The notes below the pieces were generated by a model that did not search any database, was not told the origin of the DNA, and worked only from the letters and a program-made list of their open reading frames with translations. Both the position numbers and the translations under genes were made by a program. 64,000 nucleotides of DNA from Actinoallomurus bryophytorum (GTDB lineage: Bacteria > Actinomycetota > Actinomycetes > Streptosporangiales > Streptosporangiaceae), in contig NZ_VFOZ01000001.1 in NCBI RefSeq assembly GCF_006716425.1, positions 7,521,237-7,585,236 of the forward strand, read 5' to 3'. Each line of letters starts with the position of its first letter. The first letter of the stretch is position 1. Shown here piece by piece: positions 52,836 to 62,637 of this stretch.

Positions 52836-54632
52836 TCAGGCGGTACGCCGCCCGCCGCGCAGGCCGTCGTGGCCTTCGAGGTCGTACGCGGTGAGCACGA
52901 GGGGTACGTGGCTGAACGCCTGCGGGAAGTTGCCGACGAGGCGCTTCAGCCGAGGGTCGTACTCCTCGGCGAGCAGGCCGACGTCGTTGCGCAGGTCCAG
53001 GAGCCGCTCGAACAGCTCCCGCGCCTCGTCCGTACGCCCGATCTGCTGGAGCGCCCCGGCCATCCAGAAGCTGCAGGCGAGGAACGCGCCCTCCTGTCCG
53101 GGCAGCCCGTCGACGCCCTGCTCCTCGCCGGTGGCGTACCGCTCGACGAACCCGTCGGTGGTGAGCTCGCGCTGGACCGCCTCGATCGTGCCGACCACAC
53201 GAGGGTCGGACGGCGGCAGGAAGCCGACCCGGGGGATGAGCAGCAGCGCGGCGTCCAGCTCGCGCGAGCCGTACGACTGGGTGAACGTGCCGCGCTCCGC
53301 GTCGAAGCCCTTCGCGCACACCTCGCGGTGGATCTCGTCGCGCAGCGCACGCCACTGGTCGAGCGGGCCGCGGCGGTCGAAGCTCTCGATCATGCGGACC
53401 GCACGGTCGACCGCGACCCACGTCATGACCTTCGAGTGCACGAAGTGCCGCCGCGGGCCGCGTACCTCCCACAGGCCCTCGTCCGGGTCGCTCCAGTGCT
53501 GCTCGACGAAGCCCATCATCGCGCTCTGCAGCGACCAGGCGTGGCGCTCGGGCTGGATGCCGCTGCCCACCGCGAGGAAGAGAGAGTCGGCCACCTCGCC
53601 GTAGACGTCGAGCTGGAGCTGTTTGGCCGCGGAGTTGCCGACGCGCACAGGACGCGAGCCCTCATAGCCCGGCAGCCAGTCCAGCTCGTACTCCTCCAGC
53701 CGGCGCTCACCCGCCACGCCGTACATGATCTGCAGGTCCTCCGGGCTGCCGGCCACCGCCCGCATCAGCCACGCGCGCCAGGCCTTGGCCTCGTCGCGGT
53801 AGCCGCTGCGCAGGAGCGCCTCGAGCGTCATCGTGGCGTCGCGCAGCCAGCAGAAACGGTAGTCCCAGTTGCGCACACCGCCGATGGCCTCGGGCAGGGA
53901 GGTGGTCGCCGCCGCGACGATGCCGCCGGTGGGTTCGTAGGTCAGCGCCTTGAGCGTCGCGAGCGAGCGTACGACGGCGTCGCGGTACTGGCCGGTGTAG
54001 GTGCACTGCCGGGCCCAGTCGGTCCAGTACCGCTCGGTGCTCGCCAGGGCCTCATACGGGTCGACGTCGCGCGGCGCGGGAAGGTGTGAGGGGTGCCAGG
54101 TGAGGACGAACGGCAGCGAGTCACCCTCGCAGACGACGAACGTCGCCCGGTGGGCGAAGTCGTGGCCCTCCAGCTCGACCGGGCTGCGCAGCCACACCGA
54201 GTCGGGGCCCGCGATGCCGGTGAGGTGGTCGCCGATCCGCCGCATCCACGGCATGGCACGGCCGTAGTCGAACCGGATCCGCAGGTCCAGGCGCATCGGC
54301 ACCCGGCCGGAGACACCCTCGATGATGCGGACGACGTCCGCCGCGTCACCGCGCTCGGGCATGAAGTCGAGCACGCGGACGGTGCCCTCGGGCGTCTCCC
54401 ACTCGGTCTCCAGGATGAGCGTGTCGCCGCGGTACTGCCGCCGCGTCGCCTTTCCGCCGGAGGCCGGGGTGATCTGCCAGCGGCCGTTGTCGGGGCCGCC
54501 CAGCAGTCCGGAGAAGCAGGCGGGGGAGTCGAGCCGGGGGAGGCAGAGCCAGTCGATGGAGCCGTCGAGCCCTACAAGCGCGCAGCTGAAAAGATCGCCG
54601 ATGAGCGCATAATCTTCAATTGGCGCAGACAA
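52836..54632 (-). CDS. Glycoside hydrolase family 15 (glucoamylase/trehalase-like)
   Basis: The 598-residue cytoplasmic enzyme has the bacterial GH15 pattern: EDYALIGDLFSCALVGLDGS at the N-terminus, an N-terminal beta-sandwich to about residue 200, then an (alpha/alpha)6 barrel. The barrel has GVRNWDYRFCWLRDA (catalytic acid region), WEVRGPRRHFVHSKVM and the C-terminal GTFTQSYGS motif. In actinobacteria close relatives act as trehalases or glucoamylases on alpha-glucosides. The only workable start is TTG at 54632 with GGGAG upstream. It is divergent from a sugar-porter-like transporter. Confidence 0.9.
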   Translation of the reverse strand: MSAPIEDYALIGDLFSCALVGLDGSIDWLCLPRLDSPACFSGLLGGPDNGRWQITPASGGKATRRQYRGDTLILETEWETPEGTVRVLDFMPERGDAADVVRIIEGVSGRVPMRLDLRIRFDYGRAMPWMRRIGDHLTGIAGPDSVWLRSPVELEGHDFAHRATFVVCEGDSLPFVLTWHPSHLPAPRDVDPYEALASTERYWTDWARQCTYTGQYRDAVVRSLATLKALTYEPTGGIVAAATTSLPEAIGGVRNWDYRFCWLRDATMTLEALLRSGYRDEAKAWRAWLMRAVAGSPEDLQIMYGVAGERRLEEYELDWLPGYEGSRPVRVGNSAAKQLQLDVYGEVADSLFLAVGSGIQPERHAWSLQSAMMGFVEQHWSDPDEGLWEVRGPRRHFVHSKVMTWVAVDRAVRMIESFDRRGPLDQWRALRDEIHREVCAKGFDAERGTFTQSYGSRELDAALLLIPRVGFLPPSDPRVVGTIEAVQRELTTDGFVERYATGEEQGVDGLPGQEGAFLACSFWMAGALQQIGRTDEARELFERLLDLRNDVGLLAEEYDPRLKRLVGNFPQAFSHVPLVLTAYDLEGHDGLRGGRRTA

Positions 54633-54813
54633 CCTGATTCTCCCTCGACCTGGTGGATTCGACTCAGTGCGTACGCTAACGCGGCACTGTGCTGTTCACG
54701 AGACGAATCACTCGACCTTGCGCGCTGTTTACCTATGTCGATCCCGGTTAGTAATCATCCGGTCGCCGTCGTGACCGATGGTGGGGCCAGCGAACCGACG
54801 TAGGAGGCCGGCA

Positions 54814-56340
54814 GTGGATCGAACGGAAGGTCCGGCGGCGCCGCCGGATACCGTACGCAGCCTCGTCCCCGCCCGGATCGACCGCCTGCCGTGGTCGCGG
54901 TTCCACACCCGGATGATCGCCGCGCTCGGCGTGGCCTGGGTGCTGGACGGCCTGGAGATCCAGATCGCGAGCATCATCGGCCCCGTGCTCCAGCATGCCG
55001 ACACGCTGAACCTCACCTCGAAGGAGGTCGGGTTCTCCGCCACGATCTACCTGCTCGGCGAGGTCTTCGGCGCGCTGATCTTCGGCCGGCTCTCGGACAA
55101 GCTGGGACGCCGCAAGCTGTTCATCGTCACACTCGGGCTCTACCTGGTCGCCAACGGCCTGACGGCGCTGTCCTTCAACTACCCGATCTTCCTGTTCTTC
55201 CGGTTCGCCGCCGGGATGGGCATCGGCGGAGAGTACGCCGCCATCCACTCGGCGATCGACGAGCTGATCCCGGCGCGGTACCGGGGCCGCGTCGACCTGG
55301 CCGTGAGCGGCACCTACTGGTTCGGCGCGATCCTCGGCTCGCTCGGGGAGTACGTCCTCCTGGACCCGGACCTGCTGCCGAGAAACCTCGGCTGGCGTCT
55401 CGGCTTCCTCATCGGGCCGGTGATCGGCGTCGCGATCTGGGGACTGCGCCGTAACCTGCCGGAGAGCCCGCGCTGGCAGCTCATGCACGGGCAGGCCGAG
55501 GCGGCAGAGCGCACGCTCGCCCAGATCGAGCGTGAGGTCGAGTCGTCCGGCGTACGGCTGCCCAAGGTCGACGAGACCAAGTACATCGAGGTCGAGGCGC
55601 ACGAGTCGACCTCGTTCGCGCAGGTCGCACGGACGCTGTTCCGCGAGTACCCGAAGCGCTCGGTGCTGGGCGCGACCCTGATGATCAGCCAGTCGTTCCT
55701 CTACAACGCGATCTTCTTCACGTACGGCCTCGTGCTCAAGCACTTCTACGGCGTCGCCGACCATGACGTGGCCAAGTACTTCTTCGCCTTCGCGGCGGGC
55801 AACCTGCTCGGGCCGCTGGTCATCGGGCGGCTGTTCGACACGATCGGCCGCAAGCGCATGATCTCGAGCACGTACCTGCTGTCCGGCACGATGCTGGCCT
55901 TCAGCGGCTGGCTGTTCAACATCGGCGCGCTGACCGCCGTCACGCAGACGATCCTGTGGTCGGTCATCTTCTTCATCGCCTCGGCCGCGGCCAGCTCCGG
56001 CTACCTGACGGTCAGCGAGATCTTCCCGATGGAGCTGCGCTCGCAGGCGATCGCGCTGTTCTTCGCCATCGCGCAGGTGTTCGGCGCCCTCGGCCCGACC
56101 ATCTTCGGCTCGCTCATCGGCGACCAGGACCACCCGAACCCCGGACGCCTCTTCATCGCCTACCTGATCGCCGCCGGCATCATGATCATCGCCGGGATCG
56201 TCGCGGCGTTCTGGGGCGTCAAGGCGGAGCAGACCTCACTGGAGGACATCGCCGCGCCGCTGTCGTCGGTCCGCCGCAAAGCCGACCGCCTCGGGGACAA
56301 GCTCGACCCCGGCACCGGCCCGGGGCCCGCTCCCGCCTAG
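54814..56340 (+). CDS. MFS transporter, sugar/metabolite:H+ symporter type
   Basis: The 508-residue membrane protein has about 12 helices, the motif FGRLSDKLGRRKLF between helices 2 and 3, RFAAGMGIGGEYAAIHSAI in helix 4, LPESPRW after helix 6 and FDTIGRKRMI in the second half. PESPRW and the GRR motifs place it with the sugar/metabolite symporters. GTG 54814 follows AGGAGG. Divergence from GH15 makes an alpha-glucoside or related sugar plausible, but that is inference. Confidence 0.88.
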   Translation: MDRTEGPAAPPDTVRSLVPARIDRLPWSRFHTRMIAALGVAWVLDGLEIQIASIIGPVLQHADTLNLTSKEVGFSATIYLLGEVFGALIFGRLSDKLGRRKLFIVTLGLYLVANGLTALSFNYPIFLFFRFAAGMGIGGEYAAIHSAIDELIPARYRGRVDLAVSGTYWFGAILGSLGEYVLLDPDLLPRNLGWRLGFLIGPVIGVAIWGLRRNLPESPRWQLMHGQAEAAERTLAQIEREVESSGVRLPKVDETKYIEVEAHESTSFAQVARTLFREYPKRSVLGATLMISQSFLYNAIFFTYGLVLKHFYGVADHDVAKYFFAFAAGNLLGPLVIGRLFDTIGRKRMISSTYLLSGTMLAFSGWLFNIGALTAVTQTILWSVIFFIASAAASSGYLTVSEIFPMELRSQAIALFFAIAQVFGALGPTIFGSLIGDQDHPNPGRLFIAYLIAAGIMIIAGIVAAFWGVKAEQTSLEDIAAPLSSVRRKADRLGDKLDPGTGPGPAPA

Positions 56341-56388
56341 GCGATCGAGTCCAAGGGGTTCAGCGGTCAGGGCGCGCATGGTCGGCGC

Positions 56389-57213
56389 TCAGAACTCGCC
56401 ATACCGACGCTGATGCCCCGCGGGCCTGGCGAGCAGGCGCACGGGCCGGATCATCGCGAGCATCGCCACAGGCAGCGCCACGAACGGCAGGACGGTCACC
56501 AGCGTGAGCGGCATGCCGCTGAGGTAGCCGAGCGTGCCCAGTGCCTCGCCGGACGCGCGATCGGTCACCAGAATCGTCCCGGCGGTCACCAGAGCGGCGG
56601 CACAGCCGGCGAACGCGAGCCGCGTGTCGCGGCCGGCCAGCGCCGTCACCGCCGCGGCAACGGTGACGAACAGCAACGCCATCTCCACACCCCAGTGCAG
56701 CATCGAAGGGCGCATGACGATCGAACCGGCCGGTGGCGGCCCGCTCGCGTGGCTGTTCCACCGGTATTCGAAACCGGGCGGGTGCGTACGGGCGCCGATC
56801 GAGGTGCGCATCCGGGGTGGCCGGACCAGCAACGTGTAGCCCGGATACCCGGCGGCCTCAAGCGTGGAGCGCACGCCCCTCCCCGGGATGCCGAACGTGG
56901 GGTGCCGGCCCCGCCCGTCCGCCTGAGGAACCTCCGTACGGGCGAGCGGGAACGCCGCGCCCGGCTCGACGGCCGTCGCCCTGAGCGTCCTGCCGGGGAA
57001 GAGCACGGCCGCCAGCCGTCCGCCCAGGTCCCGCAGTTCTCCGTCCGAGTGCACGCCACCGCCGACCCAGAAATCGACCCGGCCGCTGCCGTCCGCACGC
57101 AGAACGACCTGAATGTGAGCTCCCGGAGCCGGTGGCCGCCCGCCGGCGCCGCACCCGGCGGCGGCGAGCAGAAGCAGAACCACCGCCACCATGGCCCAGC
57201 GTTTCCACCTCAT
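56389..57213 (-). CDS. Lipoprotein-anchored membrane protein, unknown
   Basis: The 274-residue protein begins with a lipoprotein signal and lipobox AAAGC (C21). An extracellular region of about 150 residues rich in RVDFWVGGGVHSDGEL-like beta sequence follows. Three or four membrane helices then lie between about residues 165 and 262. The design, an external DUF3153-like domain plus helices, resembles LppM-type proteins in part. ATG 57213 follows GGGGAGAG. The function is unknown. Confidence 0.6.
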   Translation of the reverse strand: MRWKRWAMVAVVLLLLAAAGCGAGGRPPAPGAHIQVVLRADGSGRVDFWVGGGVHSDGELRDLGGRLAAVLFPGRTLRATAVEPGAAFPLARTEVPQADGRGRHPTFGIPGRGVRSTLEAAGYPGYTLLVRPPRMRTSIGARTHPPGFEYRWNSHASGPPPAGSIVMRPSMLHWGVEMALLFVTVAAAVTALAGRDTRLAFAGCAAALVTAGTILVTDRASGEALGTLGYLSGMPLTLVTVLPFVALPVAMLAMIRPVRLLARPAGHQRRYGEF

Positions 57214-57377
57214 GCCTCTCCCCATCATCGCCCCCGAGTTCACGACAGCCTGGCCGGACCGGATAGCGACGAGATCTCGTTTCAACGGCAGATCCGAGAC
57301 CCGCGAGGAGTACGCCTGGGACTCCGAGACGCTCCGATGGGAGCTGGAACCCGGGGATGATGCCGCCTGCCGCCCGG

Positions 57378-58052
57378 CTAGCGCCGTACCGGCGCTTCTG
57401 GAACGACCGGCTCGACGCCCTCGAACTCCACCTCGACGCGATGCCGGACGACGAGGGGTGATCTCTCGGCCTTCAGGAGCGGGATGAAGACGTGGGCGAG
57501 CGGGCCGATCGCCACGGCGTACAGGAGGGTGCCGATGCCGACCGTGCCGCCCAGCGTCCAGCCGATCGCCAGCACGGTCACCTCGATGCCGGTGCGCACG
57601 AGGCGCAGGGAGTGGCCGCGCGCGGCCAGGCCGGTCGTCAGGCCGTCCCTGGGGCCGGGGCCGAAGCCCGCGCCGATGTAGCAGCCGGTGGCGAAGCCGC
57701 CGACGAGGATCGCCGCGACCAGGTACGCCCAGCGCAGTGCGAGCGGTCCCGGATCGGGCAGCAGCCACAGGAACAGGTCGGCGAACGCGCCGGTGAGGAT
57801 GACGTTGCTGATCGTGCCGAGACCGGGCCGCTGGCGGAGCGGGATCCACAGGAACATCACCAGGGCGCCCGCGATGATGATCCAGGTGCCGATCGACAGG
57901 CCGGTCTGGCGGGCGAGCCCCTGGTGGAGTGTGTCCCACGGGTCGTTGCCGAGCCGCGAGGCCACCTGGAGAGCGATGCCGAGGCCGTAGAGGGCCAATC
58001 CAATGTAGAGCTGGGCCAATCGGCGTACGAGCACGGCTCGCCTCCCCGTCAC
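57378..58052 (-). CDS. YczE/YyaS-family membrane protein
   Basis: The 224-residue protein has five or six predicted helices and the family marks GLALYGLGIALQVASRLG, DPWDTLHQGLA near residue 40 and the glycine-rich GAGFGPGPRDGL in the middle. YczE proteins are poorly understood and often lie divergent from MocR-type regulators, as here. GTG 58052 is chosen over the TTG at 58115 because the gap must hold the regulator's site. It may move a small metabolite or take part in peptide production. Confidence 0.8.
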   Translation of the reverse strand: MTGRRAVLVRRLAQLYIGLALYGLGIALQVASRLGNDPWDTLHQGLARQTGLSIGTWIIIAGALVMFLWIPLRQRPGLGTISNVILTGAFADLFLWLLPDPGPLALRWAYLVAAILVGGFATGCYIGAGFGPGPRDGLTTGLAARGHSLRLVRTGIEVTVLAIGWTLGGTVGIGTLLYAVAIGPLAHVFIPLLKAERSPLVVRHRVEVEFEGVEPVVPEAPVRR

Positions 58053-58093
58053 GGTGCCGCCTTGGTGCGACGGATGCCATTGAGTCAGAGAGA

Positions 58094-58114
58094 TGGCTTG
58101 AAAGATAAGAGCCA
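58094..58114. promoter_or_regulatory. Inverted repeat between yczE-like and mocR genes
   Basis: TGGCT (58094-58098) and AGCCA (58110-58114) flank an AT-rich 11-base spacer in the 80-base divergent gap. This is the expected place for the MocR regulator to bind. The arms are short, so the call is tentative. Confidence 0.45.
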
Positions 58115-58132
58115 ATCGTGAAAAGTGGCCTT

Positions 58133-59551
58133 ATGTCGACGCGAACCATCAATGCCACGACGCTCGCCCGGCTCCTCGGCGGAGCGCCGGCGGTCCGGCC
58201 GTACTACGCGGCGATCGGCGGCGGGCTGCGCGGTCTCGTGCTCGACGGCCGGCTTCCGCTGCGCACCCGCCTGCCGGCCGAGCGCGACCTCGCGGCCGTC
58301 CTCGGGGTGAGCCGTACGACGGTCACCGCGGCCTATGACGCGCTCCGCTCGGAGGGGTTCGTGGAGAGCCGGCAGGGCGCCGGCAGCTGGACGGCGCTGC
58401 CCGCCGGCACCCCGGCACAGGCCCGCCACGAGCTCGCCGGGGACCGTACGCTCATCGACCTGGCCTGCGTCGCGCCGGCCGCGCCCGCGGGCTTCGAGGA
58501 GTGCGTCGCCGCGGCCGTCGCGGAGCTGCCGCGCCACACGGGCGGCCCCGGCTACGAACCGCTCGGCCTGGCCGGGCTGCGACAGGCGATCGCCGAGCGG
58601 TACACCGTACGCGGCGTGCCCACCCTGCCCGAGCAGATCCTCGTCACGACCGGCGCCCAGCACGCGCTGTGCCTCGTGGTCCAGGCGTTCGTGCATCCCG
58701 GGGACGCCGTGCTGGTCGAGTCGCCGACGTATCCGCACGCCCTCGACGCCCTGCGCCGGGCCGGGGCCCGCCTCGTGCCCGCCGGAGTCAACGCCGGGTG
58801 GGACCTGGAGCTCATCGCCGGCGGCATGCGCCAGGCCGCGGCGCGGCTCGCGTACGTGATCCCCGACTTCCAGAACCCCACCGGCCGGCTCATGGCCGAC
58901 GAGGACCGCGCCGCGCTCGTCGCCGCGGCCCGCGACGCGGGGGCGTATGTGGTGAGCGACGAGACGTTCGCCGAGCTCGCCGTGGACGACGTCCCGAGGT
59001 CGAGGCCGCTCGCCGCGCATGACACCGACGGCCGGGTCATCAGCATCGGCTCGGCGGCCAAGGTGCTGTGGGGCGGCCTGCGCATCGGCTGGATCCGCGC
59101 CGGCCAGGCCCTCGTACGCCGCCTGGCCGAGGCGCGGGAGACCGTCGACCTGGCCAGCCCGGTACTCGAACAGCTCATCGTCACCGAGCTGCTGGACCGG
59201 ATCGAGACGATCACCGCCGACCGGCGCACGATGCTGCGCGAACGGCGCGGGGCCCTGGTCGCGGCGCTGCGCCACGAGTGCCCGGACTGGGAGTTCGAGG
59301 TCCCGCCGGGCGGACTGTCACTGTGGGTGCGTCTGCCGGGCGGCTCCAGCACGGCACTGGCGGCCGCGGCGGGACGGCACGGCCTGCACCTCGTGCCGGG
59401 GACGGCGTTCGGCGTCGACGGGGTCCTGGACGACCACATGAGGGTGCCGTACGTCCTGCCGCCGGACCGGCTGCGCGAGGCGGTCACCAGGCTGGCGGCG
59501 GCCCGCCACGACGCGCACGCCGCACATCCGGTCCCGCGGGCCTACGTGTAA
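58133..59551 (+). CDS. MocR-type GntR/aminotransferase transcriptional regulator (YczR-like)
   Basis: The 472-residue protein joins a GntR winged helix (residues about 20-85; RLPAERDLAAVLGVSRTTVTAAYDAL) to a fold-type I aminotransferase domain. The PLP lysine is in ISIGSAAKVLWGGLRIGW and the aspartate/asparagine site in VIPDFQNPTG. It is divergent from the YczE-like gene, a known MocR pairing. It probably senses PLP or an amino acid adduct and controls that gene. ATG 58133 is preferred over GTG 58118. Confidence 0.88.
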   Translation: MSTRTINATTLARLLGGAPAVRPYYAAIGGGLRGLVLDGRLPLRTRLPAERDLAAVLGVSRTTVTAAYDALRSEGFVESRQGAGSWTALPAGTPAQARHELAGDRTLIDLACVAPAAPAGFEECVAAAVAELPRHTGGPGYEPLGLAGLRQAIAERYTVRGVPTLPEQILVTTGAQHALCLVVQAFVHPGDAVLVESPTYPHALDALRRAGARLVPAGVNAGWDLELIAGGMRQAAARLAYVIPDFQNPTGRLMADEDRAALVAAARDAGAYVVSDETFAELAVDDVPRSRPLAAHDTDGRVISIGSAAKVLWGGLRIGWIRAGQALVRRLAEARETVDLASPVLEQLIVTELLDRIETITADRRTMLRERRGALVAALRHECPDWEFEVPPGGLSLWVRLPGGSSTALAAAAGRHGLHLVPGTAFGVDGVLDDHMRVPYVLPPDRLREAVTRLAAARHDAHAAHPVPRAYV

Positions 59552-59742
59552 CCGTTCGGCCGGGCACGGCAGGCGCCTCCCGGTCCGGCCGAGATCCACC
59601 GCGAGACCAGCCGGGTGCCGAGGGCGCCGGCCGTCGCGACGGCGAACGCGAGGCCGCGCAGCGTCTCGGCCGGCACCGCGGCCAGAAAGCACAACCGCTC
59701 CGCGGCGTCGGCAATGGGCTTGCGCCATCCTGAACGGGCTGG
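59542..59742 (-). pseudogene. Possible remnant of a membrane protein C-terminus
   Basis: A 67-codon open frame with no good start encodes PIADAAERLCFLAAVPAETL followed by a hydrophobic helix (GLAFAVATAGALG) and a basic end. Composition is protein-like, unlike the other frames here, but upstream the frame is closed by TGA at 59743-59745. The 362-base gap 59552-59913 holds nothing else I can support. Confidence 0.25.
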
Positions 59743-59913
59743 TCAGGGTGCTGGTATGACGGTGTTCGTGAGTGCTCCTGCTGTTGGTGGGCGGGTGTCC
59801 CATGGCTAGATCGTCTGTCAGCGGCTCGTTTCGAGGTTGGCTGAGACCAGGGTGTGCCGGCGCATCTGGAACGCGGCGGACTCGTGGTCGCGATCGTCCT
59901 TCTGATCGTGCCC

Positions 59914-60597
59914 CTACCGTCGACGCGGCACGAGTCCGGTTTCGAAGGCGACGATCGCCAGGTGGACGCGGTCCCGAGCCTCGAGCTTGGCGAACAGACG
60001 CGCGACATGCGTCTTCGCGGTCGCCGCGCTGATCACCAACCGCTCGGCTATCTCAGCGTTCGACAGTCCCTGTCCGACCAGTGCCAGCACCTCGCGCTCC
60101 CGGTCGGTGATCCCCGCGATGGGACTCGAGTCCGCGGCGGGCCCGGCGTCCGGTTCGGGGGCCGCGGGGCCGGACGTTCCGGCGAAGTCCGCGATCAGCC
60201 GTCGGGTCACGCTCGGCGCGATCAACGCGTCGCCCGCGGCCACCACGCGGATCGCTTCCAGGATCGCGTCCAGGGCCATGCTCTTGAGCAGGAATCCGCT
60301 GGCCCCGGCGCGTAGTGCGCCGTAGACGTGTTCGTCGTCGTCGAAGGTCGTCAGCACCAGCACCTTGGGCGGGTCCGGCTCGGCGGCCGCCTGCCAGGTC
60401 GCCTCGATCCCGTCCACGCCCGGCATCCGGATGTCCATCACCACGACGTCCGGCCGCAGCTCACGCACCAGGCGCACCGCCTCGCCGCCGTCGCCGGCCT
60501 GGCCGACCACCTCCAGGTCGTCGGTGTCGCCGATCAGCATCGTGAGCCCGACGAGCATCAGCGGCTGGTCGTCGACCAGCAACACCCGCACGCTCAT
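59914..60597 (-). CDS. NarL/FixJ-family response regulator
   Basis: The 227-residue regulator has a receiver domain (residues 1-120; VLLVDDQP, phosphorylated aspartate in DVVVMDIRMPG at about 53, lysine in GFLLKS) and a LuxR helix-turn-helix at the end (ITDREREVLALVGQGLSNAEIAERL). It is co-translated with its kinase (4-base overlap). It probably controls the divergent ABC transporter at 61891-64000. Confidence 0.92.
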   Translation of the reverse strand: MSVRVLLVDDQPLMLVGLTMLIGDTDDLEVVGQAGDGGEAVRLVRELRPDVVVMDIRMPGVDGIEATWQAAAEPDPPKVLVLTTFDDDEHVYGALRAGASGFLLKSMALDAILEAIRVVAAGDALIAPSVTRRLIADFAGTSGPAAPEPDAGPAADSSPIAGITDREREVLALVGQGLSNAEIAERLVISAATAKTHVARLFAKLEARDRVHLAIVAFETGLVPRRR

Positions 60598-61748
60598 GCC
60601 GGGATCCTCGCCGTCACCCGGAATCCCCCCTCCGGACGCTGGCCGGCGCTGAACTGGCCGGACAGCAACGTCACCCGCTCGCGCATGCCGAGCAGGCCGA
60701 AGCCGCTCCCGCCGGCCGCGGAGAGCCTCGGACGGCCCGGCCCGCCCAGACCGTCGTCCCCGTCGTCCACCACCTCGATCGTCACCCCTTCCGGCTCGTA
60801 ACCGACCGCGACCCGGCACGTCCGCGCCTGGGAATGCCGCACCACGTTCGTCACCGACTCCTGGATGATCCGGAACGCCGACAGCTCGATCTCCGGCGGG
60901 AGTGGACGCTGCTCGCCCCGCCAGGTCACGTGGACCCGCACCCCGGCGTCGGCCGTGCGTACGGCGAGCTGCGGGACGTCGGCCAGGCTGCCGGCCGGCG
61001 CCAGCGGAGCGGTCTGCGGCATGGCGTCGTCCGGCTCGGCGCGGCGTAGCGCCCCGAGCATCCGCTGCAGCCCGAACAGCGTCTCCCGGCTGGTGGTCTC
61101 GATGCCGGTCAGCGCCTGCCGCGTCTGCTCGGGCTTGGTCTGGACGACCCGTGCCGCCGCTCCCGACAGCACCGTGATGATCCCGATGCTGTGCGCGACG
61201 CTGTCGTGCAGTTCGCGGGCGATCCGCAGCCGCTCGGTCAGGACGGCGCGGGCCGCCCTCTGCTCGTGCAGGGCTTCGAGGTATTCACGGCGTTTGCGAT
61301 ACACCCCCCCGAAGACCCACGCGACCGCGAACCAGAACGCGAGCCCCCCGGCGAACTGGGCCGCGTCGCTGACGGTCTCCCCGGGGATGTGGGTGACGTT
61401 GACGAACGCGGCCGCGACGGCCGCGACGAAGCCGACGGCGGCAGCCTTCGGCCGCCGGACAGCGAGGTACCCGCCCAAGGCGACGAGCAGGACGAACACG
61501 ATCGAGGGCCGCGCGCCGAAGATGTCGCCGAGGACTGCTTCGCCCAGGACCGCCGCGAAGACCGCCGCCGGCAGACGGCGCACGAGCAGGACCGGAAGGG
61601 CGAGCACGAAGAAGAGCCCGGTCCGAGAGGCCGGCATCGTCCAGGCGAGCATCAGCGCGTAGAAGCAGGTGGTGGCCAGCACCGCGGCCTGTGACATCAG
61701 CCAGGTCACGCGCTTCGATGTCGAGAGACGCCGGAGAAGCTCTTCCAT
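60594..61748 (-). CDS. NarL-family membrane sensor histidine kinase
   Basis: The 384-residue kinase has four or five helices (residues about 15-150) with short loops, suggesting sensing within the membrane. A HisKA_3 region follows (RIARELHDSVAHSIGIITV, phosphorylated histidine in LHDSVAH), then an ATPase domain with N-box RIIQESVTNVVRHSQA and GSGFGLLGMRERV. The ATG at 61748 is used. It forms a pair with the response regulator, similar to pairs that sense antibiotics and control ABC pumps. Confidence 0.9.
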   Translation of the reverse strand: MEELLRRLSTSKRVTWLMSQAAVLATTCFYALMLAWTMPASRTGLFFVLALPVLLVRRLPAAVFAAVLGEAVLGDIFGARPSIVFVLLVALGGYLAVRRPKAAAVGFVAAVAAAFVNVTHIPGETVSDAAQFAGGLAFWFAVAWVFGGVYRKRREYLEALHEQRAARAVLTERLRIARELHDSVAHSIGIITVLSGAAARVVQTKPEQTRQALTGIETTSRETLFGLQRMLGALRRAEPDDAMPQTAPLAPAGSLADVPQLAVRTADAGVRVHVTWRGEQRPLPPEIELSAFRIIQESVTNVVRHSQARTCRVAVGYEPEGVTIEVVDDGDDGLGGPGRPRLSAAGGSGFGLLGMRERVTLLSGQFSAGQRPEGGFRVTARIPA

Positions 61749-61890
61749 GCGGAGATCGTATTCAGCGACGTCGGCTCTGCGCGTCGCCCCGGGGATGTAC
61801 ACGCCGTACACCGCCGAGCCGATGACCTGGGGAACGGTGACATCCACCGGCCGACGCGACGGATGGCGTTCGGTTCCTAGGTTCGTGGAC

Positions 61891-62637
61891 ATGACGAATG
61901 CACCGCTGATCGATCTTCGCGATACGACGAAGAAATACGACGACGGCCCGCCCGCGCTGGCCGGTGTGACCTTGTCCGTGGCGTCCGGTGAGTGCGTAGC
62001 GATCCTCGGCCATTCCGGCAGCGGGAAGTCCACGCTGCTGAATCTGATCGCCGGCCTGGACAGGCCCTCCAGCGGCAGTGTCACCGTCGACGGCACCCGC
62101 GTCGACCGGCTCGGTGAGGCCGGTTCGGCGAAGTACCGCCGGGCCTCGATCGGCATGATCTTCCAGTTCTTCAATCTGCTCGACGACCTGACCGTGCTGG
62201 ACAACGTCATGGTTCCAGCGCAGCTGGCCGGGATGGGCAAGGGCGAAGCGAAGCGGCGGGTCATCGAGCTGCTCGGCTCGCTGGGCATCGACCGGCATGT
62301 CAAGGCCTACCCGCAGCGGCTGTCCGGCGGGCAACGGCAGCGGGTGGCGGTGGCCAGGGCCCTGATGAACAAGCCGGCGCTGCTGCTGGCCGATGAGCCG
62401 ACCGGCGCTCTGGACTCGAGCTCGGCCGAGGACGTGCGCCGGCTGCTGCTGGACCTGAACAGCGAGGGCCAGACCATCCTGCTGGTCACCCACGACGTGC
62501 AGCTGGCCGCGAGCACCGCGCGCCGCACGATCGAGTTGGTGGACGGCGCGGTCGAGCGGGACGTCATCAACTACGGCAACGGTGCCGGCCTGGCCGCCCG
62601 CACGCCGCCGACCCGTCAGACGGGAGCGGTCGGATGA
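61891..62637 (+). CDS. ABC transporter ATP-binding protein (MacB/LolD type)
   Basis: The 248-residue ATPase has Walker A GHSGSGKST, Q-loop IFQFFNLLDDLTV, signature LSGGQRQR, Walker B ALLLADEPTGALD and H-loop VTHD. The sequence FFNLL and the EPTGALD motif are typical of the MacB/LolD/FtsE group, which works with FtsX-type permeases rather than importers. It is divergent from the two-component system and overlaps a 29-codon frame by 4 bases, which in turn overlaps the permease. Confidence 0.92.
   Translation: MTNAPLIDLRDTTKKYDDGPPALAGVTLSVASGECVAILGHSGSGKSTLLNLIAGLDRPSSGSVTVDGTRVDRLGEAGSAKYRRASIGMIFQFFNLLDDLTVLDNVMVPAQLAGMGKGEAKRRVIELLGSLGIDRHVKAYPQRLSGGQRQRVAVARALMNKPALLLADEPTGALDSSSAEDVRRLLLDLNSEGQTILLVTHDVQLAASTARRTIELVDGAVERDVINYGNGAGLAARTPPTRQTGAVG

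Noticed and set aside
52836-54089. Long plus-strand frame opposite the GH15 gene.
   Set aside because: It is antisense to a clearly recognisable enzyme and has no family features; long antisense frames are common at this GC content.
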